From Echeneis naucrates (lineage: Eukaryota; Chordata; Actinopteri; Carangiformes; Echeneidae): a stretch of 64,000 bases of DNA. The translations under genes were made by a program, and so were the position numbers. The notes under the pieces were generated by a model. It did not search any database. It was not told the origin of the DNA and worked only from the letters and a program-made list of their open reading frames with translations. Where the stretch lies: positions 6,675,548-6,739,547 of the forward strand of contig NC_042518.1 of the NCBI RefSeq assembly GCF_900963305.1, read 5' to 3'. This document shows positions 26,622 to 40,227 of the stretch, piece by piece; position 1 is the stretch's first letter; the number at the start of each line of letters is the position of its first letter.

Positions 26622-29600
26622 TCACACTGGTGTGGTCCTGCGATTCACCCCGTCCTTTATATCATTGGGGAAACAGTTATGGACCTGGAGGAACTCAGCG
26701 GCTTCATGTTCGGGGCTGTACGTGTTCTCCGTCACACTGTCCCTCGCCAGGGCATACATCGACAACTCATCCAGGGGACCGCTGGAAGATGGCGCCCCTT
26801 TCAGACCCACCACCGGCGAGTTCTCTCGGGACGCCTCTGTTGAATGAGAGCTGGCGTGTGATGTCCGTCGGCGGTAACGGAAGCTCGGTATCCTTGAGTA
26901 CGGCGAAGAGGACGAGAGGGAACGGATAAACTCACGCCGCGCCTTCCAGCGGATCTCCTTGTTTCTCTCAATGTAGATGTTGATGGCGAGCACAGCCACA
27001 GTTTCGGCCACAATGAAGGAGAGGGCCCCAAAGTAGAAGGACCAGCCGTAGGAGTAAGTGTATTTCTTATCATCATCACGTTTATCATTGGGGTCCCCTG
27101 CATTGCTGGAGATGTAGACAATGATGCCAATTATGTTGCTCAGACCTGATAAAAACAGACAAGAAATGAGTACACAGAATAGGGAAGAATCAATGATGAG
27201 TGACTTTATCAGGAAGTGATGAACCAACAGTATCACTACTGATTACAGGGCTTGTCACTCCCTTAATGGCATGTGTCCTCTTCACTTGTGTGTGTGAGGT
27301 GTGTGATGACTGAAGATCCTGACCGCCTTCGGTGGGTTTTGACTGCCATCTTTACAGTCTCACCGCCAAGAAGTACACAGGCTGGATCAAACTGCCGTTC
27401 GTTACTAGCAAACTGTTGCCCTCACTTGATGATCAGAGGCACACAGCATGAGAGATCCTCCAACTCACCTGCAGCTACGAACAGGATGCCTGCGCTTAGG
27501 AAGACATTGTTTGTCTTGCTGTAGATTCGACCCACCCCGACACACAAACCGCCCAGCATCAACAGAATGGTACTGAGGATGGGGAACACACTGGAGGCAC
27601 GAACTATACCTAGACACACAAAGAGCTCATTAACTTTAGTGAGCTAATTCGTTTCAGTGGCTTCAGTACAGTGCTTGAACCAATAGCTAAGCAATTTGGA
27701 CAATATGGCAAAACAGCAATACGAATGAATAAATCAATCATCAATCAATACATTCAATCGCAAGGCATTTTGTTGAATTCAGAATGCAACAATAGACAAA
27801 ATCATATCTGAAAAATAGGGTGTGGAATTCATTTGTAGGCCATTTTACCTACACAGCTTTTGAAAGACTTGTTTAAATAATTTGAATTTTCATTACCCTG
27901 CTGAACCCTCATCCATCCAGCTTAGCCTCTTCTCCACCTCTTCTACATCCATTATTGAGAACTCCATTATCATTTATACTTTGGGGCCTTGTTGTGACAA
28001 AGCTTTGCTAATCAGCAGTGGGATGTAACAAGAGCTCTCACTATCACCTCCCCAGACATGAATCACTGTGCCATTTTTACAAGTTTCCAAGGATGGACGA
28101 GCTTCAGCTATCTTTTGGGAAGCCCTCCTTTTATTTAGGTGAATGGACTGAGTTTGGACCAAAGTGTGATTGTTCTTTTCTGTACATTTGGCAGATCCCG
28201 AGTTGGCTGGTCATTAAACAATGATTGAGAATATCTTAATTTAATCTATTAACTCTTTTTTTTTTTTCAACCACTTTTCAGAGAAGAATACTTTGATTTG
28301 TTTGAGGAGCAGATTGATTTTGACTGGCTTTACCAAGGATATCGCCTTCCTTTGCTGCTGCTCATTTCAATTAGTTGTGACAAATACTTCTTTAAGTAAC
28401 AATGTGAAAAATCTGAACAGATTAATTAATTTATCAAATAAGAGCATGTGCATTAATACTTCTGATTTATTTGTTAGCATATTTGGCTGGCTCTATACAT
28501 GCCTTTGTTCTGCATTTTACCGGCCTCTGTTAGGAGACTGCTCTCAGAGCATCTTCCAGAACTACACAAAAAGATGTTGGAGATCGGTGGATTTCCTGCT
28601 TGGTGTTAAAAAGAATAAGCCGGTTTTCACAATGCCCAAGGGAAGGAGCAAAAGCAAGGAGCACTTACGCAGCAGGTATTCAGAGCTGTCTGTGTCGTAG
28701 TCATTGTCGTCAGGAAAATGGTTGATTCTGTAACAGCTGCCTTGATTGATACCTGCAGGACAAAGAGGCAGAAACTCTGCATTAAATATGAGCTACATTC
28801 CACTGTTTCATACTATATATGTGCACTGGGGGGATGAAAACTATTCAACCAAGGAGCAGGAAACATAGTCATTAATTGCCTTATGAACAAAGCTGTAGTT
28901 TAACTGGATGGATTTATTCAGTGCTTGGGGTCACATTCTCGCTGTGATTTTTAACTCACTGCACTTGGTTTCAGTGAGCTGAAGGAGTCAGAGCCACATT
29001 TGCTCCGTACCCTACCCTGACCTGTTTTTGTTAAACTGTGTCCACTGAAATGAGATGGTCCTGTGCTCGTGTCTGAGATAAAAGAGGATGGAGTAGGAAG
29101 TCACCTTGAAAGCGAACTCATGTCTTGGCTTTGCTGCCTCATTGTAAAGAACACGCAACAGGGGGAAGTGGGACATAACAGGGAGACACAGTTTTCATGA
29201 TTAAGTCCCAAATTTTGTCTTTCATTAAGTTTTATTCAGTCAACTTTTGCCAATAAATAACACAGTCAGGCAAGTGTCATTTATGCTGTCTTAAAGTCAC
29301 ATTTTAATTCTGTCGTGCCCTGTAGATTGATGTTATAGATCATTTAAAGCTTTCATTCTTTTCTAAAAAGAATGCTGATTTCAGTATTAAAGTCTTCTCT
29401 TCAGGTTTGCATTAGATAGATTAAACTGGATCCTTCATATAGCTCACAGAAGTGGCATTTTGACAAGGATTAACTCATTGTGACCTCTATGATTTTCACA
29501 TTTAACCCCTCCTGATGAGACTATGATCACTGTTGTTGATAGCTGCGTGGGTCAAACTAAAGATCACTGCTCCATGCCCACGTGTTTGCTGAAGGAAATC

Positions 29601-32600
29601 AACATGAGGGGAGGTTTTGGTCTTGAGGATCAGTGCATACGCTTCCAAGGCTTGTGTGATTAAATTGCATTGCCTTCAGGGATTCGATGGGCTGTGGTGC
29701 ATGTCCAAATCAGGCTCAGGCAGACGAGTGAGTGCTGGAAGGAACAAGAAGCCTATTTGAACGACAAAAGACTGTGTGATGGAAACTTTTAATGCCGAGG
29801 TGAGCTAGAGATGGAGAATGGAGTGGAAAGTGAGAGAGGCACTGAGAGGTTAAAGCTGAGAGAGGCCTATAGCAATAATTGAGCAGGGGTATAAACAACA
29901 CCTTGTCTAGAGAGGGAGGTGGGGGTGGGTTTAATGGATGTGCTCAGCTCGGCAGTGGTAATGCTGGGAGCTCTTTGGCTACTCATTCACCATTTGGACT
30001 GCAAACACTTTAGTCATTCAGACAGCGAAGGTGGGCTGGACTGTGGCCTAATTTTCATATTTTTACATAAGCGTATCAGTGTTTCACTCAACATTATGTG
30101 GTCATACGCAAATCTTTGCCACCATCTGAATCCCACAGAACAGAAACTTCCTAAAAGCAGCACATCCGCATCTTGAAAGCATCATCTCCCAAATGACTGA
30201 GGTGTATTTTATTTTATTTTATTTTTTGGCTTGTATTGAAGGACTAACTCTGTAATGTGATCTGTAATATCCACTTGATCAGATGACTCTGTGGTAGATG
30301 TGAGCATTTATCAGCTCCAGTGCTGATTACAATTGATTTAAACACACCCAGATGAACCTGCTCATTTCTTTTTCTTTTTATACTTTAACAGTCAGACTAC
30401 ACAGACGTATCACATATCCAGGATGTTGTTGTCAAAACCAAAACACATTCTACATTCTGCTGGGGATGGCTGGCGCTGAAGTCATGATGTAAGTTTTAAA
30501 AACAAACAGCCTACTAATCGAAATGTCTCACCAGGAAGCTCTGACACTTCACAACAACCCAGGAACGATTTGCGCTGCAGATAACAGCTCACTCTACTGC
30601 TTCTGTGTGCGTGCGCTATAAGTGCATGGGATGATGCCGCTCCATCGAGTTGTGTGTGTCCTCAGTTCAAACAGAAAAGCAAATTCAACTTGTAGCAGAA
30701 AACAGGTCAATTGGCATTTATTAGTGATTTTGCCCTTTGGAAAGAGGTAATAGGAGTCTCAAAAGCAGGACGAACAGACTGTCAGGACACTAAACACCCA
30801 CAACTCAAAACAATCCAGTAAAGTGTGATATAATTAAGTGTCAAATCTACCTCATTTAAGTGCAATTATAACATGCTGCTTTTATATATGTAGTTACTAT
30901 TACCTGTGAGCACTAGTGGCTCTTTGCTTTATTTGTTTGTCAAATATTTGCGTTCTTATCGCTTTTAATGCACCTTCAGTGTCCCCAAAACTTCATTGTC
31001 CGGATAATGAAATTATCCGTACAATGGCAATGACAATAGGCTATCCTATCTTATCTTATGTTCATTTTGGTTGAAAAGGGTTTCATAAAACATGAAACAC
31101 TCAACCACAAAAAATAAACAGCAATGGCAGTAGGGACATTAAAAACCAGAATTTAACAGCACAATAGCTGAAAGCTCAAAGATAACAAGGTCAGCAACAC
31201 TTAAATGTTGCCGTAATTCATTATCCATGTTGCACAGGCAGTCGTGACTAATGAGACCAAATCAGGAGGGTGAGGTGGGTGTCTGCATAATGGTTTCCAA
31301 ATGTCTCCATTTTAAGGGCTTGAAAACTCTGTATTAATTTGGACACCAGGAATAAACGTCGCAAGAGTTCTTTCAGCATAAAAACATATCAATGTGGATG
31401 TAACCGGAACTAATAACAAATGCACATTGTCTTAGAGCAGAGAGCAGATAATACTTTCTTTAAACTTTTGCCCTGGTATTTTTTTCTATAGAATAACATT
31501 TCAGAGACGAGTTATCATCATCAAACAGTAACCAGACATCAGGTGGACGGGTTTAGCCAATGGCCATTTGGCTAAGCTTTGCCTCCATCTCTGTGACAAG
31601 ACTTCTAATTATCCTGCATACAAATATAATACAGAGTCCTTCTTTTATACCTAAAAGGCAGCAGAGATTAGGTCTGACCTATCCCCACATAAATGTCAAC
31701 TTTCCCATTTACATACAATGCCAACAACAGACAGACACCTATCAACTCTATTTCCCAGGTGCCCCTGGCTGAGCAGCTCGACCATGATTGTCTGCTTTAA
31801 AGGACACACGTTTCTATTAACTAGGTCTGCTGCTTAATAAAGGACATCAAATTAATTAGCATCAAATCAATCTGTGGAAATGGAGCACAAGTTTCTGTGT
31901 CTAGTCACTGATGGAAAAAAGGGGCTATGAGCTATTTTAAGCAGTGATGTGAAATTGTGTGCCTTGTCAAAAAAAAAAAAAAACACTTGTGGCTCATGTG
32001 GTTAGATCAAAAACAGTGAAGGTACCAAAAAAACACAGACACCTTTTGCTTTTCTGCTAATTGTTTTGCATGTATGCTTCTAGGTGATTTCACATCTACA
32101 TTTCTGAATGTGTGCATGTGCGCGTTTGTCTTGGTTTGTGTGTGTGTGTCCAAAGATGTGTGCCTTCTCTACAAAAGGGAAATTTCAAACTTCCTTTACT
32201 CTATTTAAAAAAAAAACTGAACAAATGACACACCTTTCACTGTAAAGTTACTATAAATTGTGATTTGTACATAATATTCTCTTTTCTCTGGTATAGTCTA
32301 CACCCAGCTACTCCACCCTCTCTGCTCCATCTGTAATGTCTCCTGTGTGTGTGTGTGTGTTTGTGTGATGAATGGTGGAAGAAATAGAGGGCAATATTGT
32401 CTATGACTGTGAATCTGATTATAAGACAAGGCCTCAAGGCTCGTGATTTATGAGTGACAGTTATCAGCTGAATGTTTATGTTTAGTGTGTGTGTGTGCTC
32501 GTGTGCAGGCTGTCAAATGAACTCCTCGTGAAATAAAATAAAGTCAGAACACTCACAAGGAAGGAAAGGAAGGCAGAGGAAAGTGAGATTAAACATGGAC

Positions 32601-35600
32601 AGAAGGAAAATGGAAATGAAACAGCAAAAGCATGGAGCTCAGGGGAATGATGGGAATGGGAGAAAAAAAAAGTTAGGCCACTTTGAAGACGGGCTCAAGG
32701 AAGCCAAGGAGAGAGATGAAGAAATCAGCAAAGGAGAATCAGAAAAGGCAGACAGAGCATTAAAGGGCAAAATGTGGATCATGCAGAAAAAGGTTGGAGA
32801 ATAGTTGCTAAAGCTTATTTTGAAATGGGGGATGTTACACTGATTGTGTTGTGGCAAATTGTAAATTAATCAAACACAGTAAACACAATAACTAATGGGT
32901 TCCCTGGGCATCACTGGAGTAGCAAAGCCCCATGCTGAGCATCTCCTCCTCTTCTCCATGGCAACCACTGTTAGTCTTTAATAAGCTCATTTACATAAAC
33001 AATCTCCGAGGATCCTTTTGACATCTTCATTGTATTTTGATACCCACCAAATGAGAGACGACAACTTGTCGGGCAAACGCTGCTCTCTTTCACAGATCAG
33101 ACACCACTTAAGACGGATTCACATGTGAGCACAAAGGTGTGTGTAAAAACACACATGCACATGGTCATGCGAGCAGCTGTGAGAGCAGAGATGCCAGTAG
33201 CAACAGGATGATGCACATCGTCATTATTTTGAATTAGCTCAGCCAATATGGAGACAGCCTCCGTAGAATACACCAATAACTTGGTCTTATCAGGACCAAG
33301 ATTTGCTTTCCCACAATGAGCTCCTTGCAGCACATGCCCCCACTACCACATTTCCACACATCCATAGCTAGATTGATGAATAAAGCAATCAAAAGTGACT
33401 TAAGTATTGCATTTCGCTAGAGCTGTATAGTTTTCCGTGGGTGATTAAATCTTCAATAACAGAACTCCAACCAGTGGGAGAAGCAACACGACGTTCTGCT
33501 TTGTTTCTGTTGTTATCGTCATTGCTTTTAAGTGTGACCGCCGATGAGGGAGAACGCTCTGTGGTTTACAGCAGGTGGGATGATTAGGTTTTATAAAGCT
33601 GTAGAGAGAAAGAGCACTATTACAGGGGCTTGATCAAACACAGACATGCACACACAACTCACACAGACTTAGCAGCACATACATTTATTACTTTGGAAGC
33701 AAGCAATGTCAGGGTAGAATATTAAAAAAAATAAAAAAAAAAACTTTTTTTTTTCCAGTCCAAGTGAGGATGAAAGAAAAGCAATTTGTCGAAGACATCA
33801 GTGATTCAGTGTTGATATGAGTGACAGTTGCTTAATAAAATTGTCACCAGGCTGCAAATTCTTGAAATGCTGCTCTGTTTGGGGTAGACTGTGCATGTGT
33901 ACCCATCTTGTTGGAAGAGACTGCACATGTAATATGTTATGAAGGTGAAAAAAAAATGCATATATAATGGATCTCAACAAGCTGAAAGTTTAAAATGGAA
34001 CAGCTTCAGCACTGTACAGGTGCGCTGCTACATCTTGTCTTTCAGTGATGTAAGCCTCACTTAAGAGTATCCAAAATAGAGTTTTTATGAATTAATTGTG
34101 GTTAAGACCTCTTTCCTTTCCTTCCTTTTCCATTTTAACAGGTGGTAAACCAGATGTTTGTACTCACTAAAGCAGAATCAGTTGGACTCTGGACTGTGAA
34201 TTGATTAATAGAATAGCTAGTTGCTGCACATCCATAGATCGTTAATGAGCACATAACTCCTCATTTGTTTAATTGCCACAAACATGAAAATGAAACAGTA
34301 CTTTTACACAGGGCTGTGTGCCGATGCTGCTTTACCACAGAGCAGAATCCATGTTTTACCCTAACATCACCAACTGTCCCAAGCAAAATGGTGATGTTCA
34401 CCTTAATAAGCTTTCATTTTCAAATGTTTTAATTTGAAATCGCTCTTTGCGGCAAAAATAATTTTATCACACCGGAAAGCGCATATCACATGACTATTCA
34501 TGTATTCCTGCATTTGCATATTTTCTACAATGGAGTTGGTTGCTTAGTTACAGAAAACTCTTGGAAAATTAGGGAGAATAAGAAGGAGGTGTAGAGCACC
34601 GGGTAGAAAATACAAAGCTGTTATAGCAGCAGAAAGGATTCAGAATAATTTTTCGAATCTGAAAAAGGCTCATACAATAGGAGCATGACAAACAAGGGAA
34701 GGATATGCTGTGATTGATGAGCCCCAATCAAATCCCAGACGTGGGCGCCTGCTTCATTGTTTCAAGTCTCAGTTTCCAAGTGTCCAAGCACAACCTTAAA
34801 ACTTCCACACTAAAGCTGGGCCAGCAGCTTTTCCAAATGTTTTCTTTTTATGAGTTCAAAAAACACCAGAGCAATGTGGACAGTAAGCACCATGAGCAAT
34901 GCAAGTGAAATTCATCTAACTCTCGCTTAGAGAAAGCCAGTGGGTGTATTGAAAAACAATCTAGCTTATCTATTGCTTTGCAACTTTCATTTAGAAGAGA
35001 AGTTAAATCCAAAAATTGGAAGGGTGTTTGAGGGAGTGAGAGGGCTCATTCAAAAAAAAAAAAGCAGAGCAGCAGAAGATTTGGACGGGAGGTGGGTGAT
35101 GAAGCAATCATGAGGATGGAGGAGTTTAACCTATAAAGGCAGGGAGGATGAAGTGAGTGAAGTGGAAGTTGGGGGCCTGCTGGTTAATTAGTGCCCCCCC
35201 TGATTCTCAGTTGTTGAACCGGCCCTCCACCGACCTCACATAAACTAATGCCCCGTCACAAACATACACATCCTCCCTCCTCCAGGAAAAACTGCTCTGC
35301 TTCGTCACTCAGGCCAACCCACTTCCAGCTGGGATGTTTACTGTAAACTTGTACCTGCTAATTGGATTATTCATTGGGTTATTCTTCGTGCTCAGAGTTG
35401 GTTTTATTTACTTGAGACACAAAATAAAGCAGCAGCCTCTGATCCACCGCCGATTCTGATGCAAATTAGGCACTCTCAGTGCACTCGAGGATGCCACCCT
35501 GGCCTCGTGATATTCATGTGGGAAAACAAACATAGAAGGAATAAAATCAAAAACAGCTGTTGAGAAATGAAAAGGATTCTATAAATGGTGGACGTGTTGA

Positions 35601-35922
35601 CCTCAGTGTAAAGTCCCCCCCATTCAATTTAATCCTGGCTGTGCCTTAGATGTCATGGATGTCTGCTGAAGAAGAGGCAACGCCTGTTCAGCAGGGTGAA
35701 TCCAAACGCTGACACATCCATTATATGGCTATGAGAAATGAAAAGAGCCAGCGAGTTCACAACGGTTGCCATGTGTCTACAACAATATGTTGTCACCGAG
35801 AGAAAGGCATGTTGTTGCTTCAATCTGTTCGGCCAAACATGGTGATGTTTTTTTTCCAGATAGCTGTGATACACACAGAGCTGTGTCCATCAATAACCCA
35901 GCACTTTGGTCATTATGAACAG

Positions 35923-35975
<53 letters not shown>

Positions 35976-36814
35976 TGGGGTGGGCTTCATCCTTTCTTGT
36001 CTTCTTCCCTATACTTATGAGTCTCCATGACAACAGAGCCACTGTCCAGCCACTTGTAGTTTTAAACCAAAGCCCAGAATTGAAACTATTAACACTGGAG
36101 GGAGCGATACGATAACCTTAAGCCTTTGTTTGTTTGTTTGTTTGAAGTCTGACCGCTCACCAGTCACACGCCTCATCAGCATCGACTCAGCCTCTGCTGT
36201 CATTAATCCACCTCCATCATTTACATTTCATCATTACCTTTCATTATTTGTCAAAGGAAATCATGCTTGACATAATAGTTGGCTGGCATTTGTGATGTAT
36301 TGTAATTTCTTGGCTCTCACAGGATATGATGCAGACTGTGAGTCTGTCTGTCCACATCACAGACAAGTGCCCAGCCAAGCATGATCCTCAATAAATTGCA
36401 AGTGTCGTAACACACCAGGATGTTCCTCACTGCACCTTCAGCACAGGAGGAGTCCAGTCACTGATCCGTTCCGACAGCTGACTATTTGTGGGTCCAGATG
36501 GGATTACTGCCAGTTTTATAAGTGTGAATGAAAACAAACTCACCGATTTGCAGAAAAAAAACTGCAGCAGACTGAGTACTGAAAAACGTAGCATAGACCC
36601 TTGACCAGTACAGTGATGTTAATGAAGCCTCTTTGAATATTGAATATTGAAAAAGCACCAATGGTGGCAGAAGTTCCCAGAGTAAAGTAGGAATGTGTAT
36701 ATAATTTTATTTTTTTAAATACTCTACTATTTATTAATATATATTAATATACATACATATATATCAAATATTGGAAAATTAAGGAAAAATTTGTGATCAA
36801 CTTCGATGTATTTC

Positions 36815-36863
<49 letters not shown>

Positions 36864-38003
36864 CCGAAAATGTTTATTTGACATATTTTCTAAAAGTTTT
36901 TCTGCGTCATGACAGGCATCTGTGCCATGAAGAAAGCAAAACCGTGGAGCCACATCGACTCAGGCAGTGATGTCTGAGGCGAGGAGTCAAAGGGGCTGCC
37001 GGAAGGAAGATTGGTCAATGAATGAGCGTCTGTCTGCCTCTGAAATAAGACGTCACCGCCAACGCAACTCTTTTCCAAACATCAAGTGCGTTAAAAGGTG
37101 CAAAAACGCTTTCCAAAAAAAGGAGGCATGGGTGGAATGGGAGATGTTTACCTTATTTATATATATAATATATAATCAGTTTTGGACATGACGTGAACTC
37201 AAAGTCATCTATTTTTGAATCATCGGGCATGTTTCCATAGCAATTTCAGGGATGTTGCCAAGCAACAGCATCGGATACAATGAAGACATGAATGAAAGTG
37301 GACTAACAGCGCGCACATTTCCCGGCAGAGACCGGCTTAAAAGTGAATGGGCGCGGACACGCCGGTTTGGCATCACAGCGTCCTGCAGCCGCGTTTTATC
37401 GTCGCTCCCGATGTTAAAGGAAGCGATGTAACTGTTGGCAGACCGTTTGAGTCCGTTAAAAGATGAGGGCATATACGACTTCTCAAACTGACCTGTAACC
37501 TTCGAAACTTGTTCCACCTTTATAACCTTTTTTTTATTATTATTTCAGCGGTGTTTGTTTGCTTGTTTTTATCCTCTTCTCTCGTTGCACCTCGTCTCCT
37601 GTCAGATTCGTTGGCTGTGCGTAAAAGGAGTTCTGTGCGCCCAAATTATTGTGGACACTGAGACACGAACGACTCCTCGCCTGTAACCAAAACTGTTTGT
37701 TGTACAAAAGCACCTGGGAGCATTAAATCGCCACGCAGAGTCCTTCAACCTTCGTGCCTTTAAAGTGAGCCTGAACTCACCTTCAATACAGCAGATTCTC
37801 CACAGCCCGGAGTGGGTGAGATCGCCCTTCTTGCTTTTGGGCTGGGACTGGGTCTCGTCTGTGGTCGCATTGGTGCCGTTGCAGATGTACGCCCGGGAAT
37901 AGAGCCAGTAGTCCGTGCCGATGGCAATGGTCATCAGGCTGAAGGCGGCGAAAGCCCCCGCGGTGGTCAGCAGCGTTTGAACCCTGCGGTCACACCAAGC
38001 CAT
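26622..38003 (-). CDS. cacng4: TARP gamma-4: calcium channel gamma-4 / AMPA-receptor auxiliary subunit (four coding exons)
   Basis: Gamma-4 is a transmembrane AMPA-receptor regulatory protein that controls receptor trafficking and gating in neurons and glia. Minus-strand coding exons are 37781-38003, 28669-28752, 27469-27609 and 26622-27145. The splice phases join to 323 residues (human 327). Exon 1 opens with [20 protein letters not shown], then [16 protein letters not shown] and the [10 protein letters not shown] claudin motif; CNGTN favours gamma-4 over gamma-2, -3 and -8. Exon 2 encodes [20 protein letters not shown]. Exon 3 encodes [19 protein letters not shown] and exon 4 the membrane segments [13 protein letters not shown] and [16 protein letters not shown]. 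An Arg/Ser-rich cytoplasmic tail follows ([10 protein letters not shown]), with FLQVHN and the C-terminal PDZ ligand TTPV, which binds PSD-95-type scaffolds. Intron 1 is 9 kb. The gene lies upstream of cacng1 in the same orientation, as in human. Fish a/b identity is undetermined. Confidence 0.96.
27610..28668 (-). other. Intron 2 of cacng4
   Basis: About 1.06 kb between coding exons 2 and 3. It is AT-rich and unremarkable, and no additional exon is recognised. Confidence 0.8.
30985..31060 (+). mobile_element. Possible 3' tail of an old retroposon
   Basis: The words 'caatgacaata' followed by 'ctatcctatcttatctta' resemble the short-tandem-repeat tails that end many non-LTR retroposon copies in fish genomes. 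No coding part or tRNA-like head is seen upstream, so the family cannot be named and chance similarity is possible. Confidence 0.25.
35925..35973. repeat. GT microsatellite in cacng4 intron 1
   Basis: About 24 uninterrupted GT units, the longest perfect dinucleotide repeat in the window. Confidence 0.97.
36819..36861. repeat. GT microsatellite in cacng4 intron 1
   Basis: About 21 uninterrupted GT units, lying 900 bp from coding exon 1 of cacng4. Confidence 0.97.
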
Positions 38004-39960
38004 GGCGCTTCATACCAGTCCTGGCCGTCCCCGGTCCAACATGCACGCTCCGCGGCGCGTCAGGGCGCGGATCCTTTGGTCATAGTAGCACTTGTATGGG
38101 TGCGTTCACCCGCTCTGCACCTCTGTCAAAGACAGAGTGCTGCCCGGAGATAGATGGATGGTGTCTGAAACGCTCACCTGATGCTCAAAGCCAACTGGTT
38201 GCTGCTGTGAAGATGAAACTCCAACAGCTCCACATCCATGTGGAGCGGGCAGGACAACACGACAGCAGCATGATGTGCCAGTTCAGACTTTAGACCTCAT
38301 CACCACTTCGTTTGTCTGTTTAACAACTTTTTTTCTTTGTCTCAAAGGACTTTTCTCTGCTCCTGCACGGACTGCATCTCCGTTAAAAGCCATTGCCAAA
38401 GAAGGCTACGTCAATGGCTCTTAAGAGAGACCCCACCCTCGCCAAAACTAACCAATGGAAGGGATGTGCTGTTGGATAAAGAAAGGGATCACTCAGACAC
38501 AATACAATTTGAAACTAGTGAGCTTGTTGCTAATTGCTGGGGTCTTTGGGGATATATTGATTAAACAATCAGCTGACACATTTGGACACTCTGCACTGAC
38601 CTCAGAATCCATGAACCTTCAGCTGTCAGGGGGCGAAGGGGAGAAATAATGACAGTCATAATTCTAGGATAGGTGTACACTGACAAACTAATGTGGCAAT
38701 TAAGTGACATGCTAAGAAAAAGAAACCATGCTGACAAATTGGTCAATTAAACATACAGCTTCATTCATGCCACCATGAACACCAGATGCACCCCTGAGTC
38801 AGATGGAAATTTTTAAAAAGAGCATCTTCTTATTCCTCTTGTTCTTTTTTTCTTGGAAAGATTCCACTGGTAGTTTTCCTCAGGCTTGATTAAAAACACT
38901 CTGGATATTAAGCAGACTGACTGAATGCATTCTGCAGTTCAGGTTGAAAAAAGAGTTGACTTCTTTTTGCCTTAACCACCTGAAGTCAATTGGAGTCGTC
39001 GTCAATCACAGTGACACTGAAATTACAAAACAAAACCTTTATAGTACCAAACCTACCACAGAAATAAATAATGAATGCCCTAATGTCATCCAAACACAGT
39101 GTCACGCATTTTGTGGGCTCTATTCAATATCAGACAATACAGGAGAGGTATGAGGTTATTTGGTTTCATGTCATTTGTCAGTGGAAATTTTCTTCAAATT
39201 GCCATAGGGAAGCTTTTCATTCTTCAAACTAAATTCCCATACACAACTGGATAATAATAAAATAAACATGACTGTGACAAGTGCGCCTACTTAAAAATGT
39301 ACATTAAGGCTCCCCTTTTGGACTTGCACCAATAGTCACACCATTCCAGCTGTCTTCATGCCAATCATTCCTTAAATTCACCCAAAAAAATGTTCTCAGC
39401 ATTTTCCCACGTTTCCAATTAAAATGGCTTTAGATTACAGGATATCATTCAAGTTAGATTCTTTACATTAAGACTGAAAACCAACCCAACCAATAATTTT
39501 TTTTTGTGAGAACATGTAATTACACGTCTTTTTATTCCATTTATTCCTTCCCCTATAATATATATATATCGAAACTGTGGTGTTAAAATGTCTGTTTATT
39601 TTAGAGGAAATCACATTTTTTTACCAGAGGAAAACTGGTAATTTATGGTGAGCATGTCACCTACACCTGTTATTGTTGCTTCATTTCACTCCTTGAATTG
39701 ATTTTTTTCTGTGACAGCAGAGGATGATCGAGATTATGGTTTGATCTTTTATATCTTTTGACTTTTAAATTGCACGTTTTGATGCAAGCGCAAAAGGCAA
39801 CAGCGTTGGGACCTTTTTTTCTCCTTTTTTTTTTACTTCCTCTTCCCAATGGTGGCGCCAACTCGCAGAAACACATAGGAAAAGGAAATTCAGATAAAAG
39901 TAAAAACGTCTGTCAATGAAACACAAGCACAAGGTATCGACAGTGACGTAGAAACGTGGA
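38004..39960. other. Intergenic region between the divergent cacng4 and hAT-derived genes
   Basis: The cacng4 start codon and the hAT-derived gene start codon are 2.2 kb apart and point away from each other. The first 150 bp next to cacng4 are CpG-rich, consistent with its promoter and 5' leader. The rest is AT-rich, with no exon recognised. Confidence 0.6.
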
Positions 39961-39976
39961 CGCCCACTTGTGTATA

Positions 39977-40055
39977 GCGCATGCGCACAATCCCTGGGAC
40001 GACTAGCATGTATGGGTCTGTGAAATGCGCATGCGCACAAAGTCAACATGGCGAC
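39977..40055 (+). promoter_or_regulatory. Probable promoter with two NRF1-type palindromes and a YY1-like motif
   Basis: The perfect palindrome GCGCATGCGC, the core of the NRF1 site, occurs at 39977-39986 and again at 40027-40036, each followed by ACAA, exactly 50 bp apart. A YY1-like word CAACATGGCGAC follows at 40044-40055. No TATA box is seen. This layout is typical of broadly active, CpG-type housekeeping promoters and sits about 170-250 bp before the start codon of the hAT-derived gene. A small upstream frame of 34 codons starts at the ATG inside the YY1-like word (40048-40152) and ends before the main start. Confidence 0.65.
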
Positions 40056-40227
40056 AGCGTCCGAACCTTGCCTGTTTTCAGAGCAACATCCGAACAAAGG
40101 CCTGCCCCTTTTCATGAGGATTTCTCTACCGCCATCGTTACTTTACGTGTAATCACGATTACTAAATCGGATTACGATACTTTTATCGTATTTCAGTAGG
40201 TCGGTAAGAGCAGAGGCAGCGTCCAGG

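Larger units (their letters stand above)
28753..37780 (-). other. Intron 1 of cacng4
   Basis: A 9-kb intron between the first two coding exons. It contains two long GT microsatellites (35925-35973 and 36819-36861), a GTTT repeat at about 36126-36144, an AT-palindromic stretch at about 36720-36770, a purine-rich segment at 32560-32800 and a possible retroposon tail near 30985-31060. No coding exon or RNA gene is recognised. Confidence 0.8.

Noticed and set aside
32583-32804. 73-codon Lys/Glu-rich frame in cacng4 intron 1
   Set aside because: The charged composition comes from a purine-rich tract; no homology or splice support.
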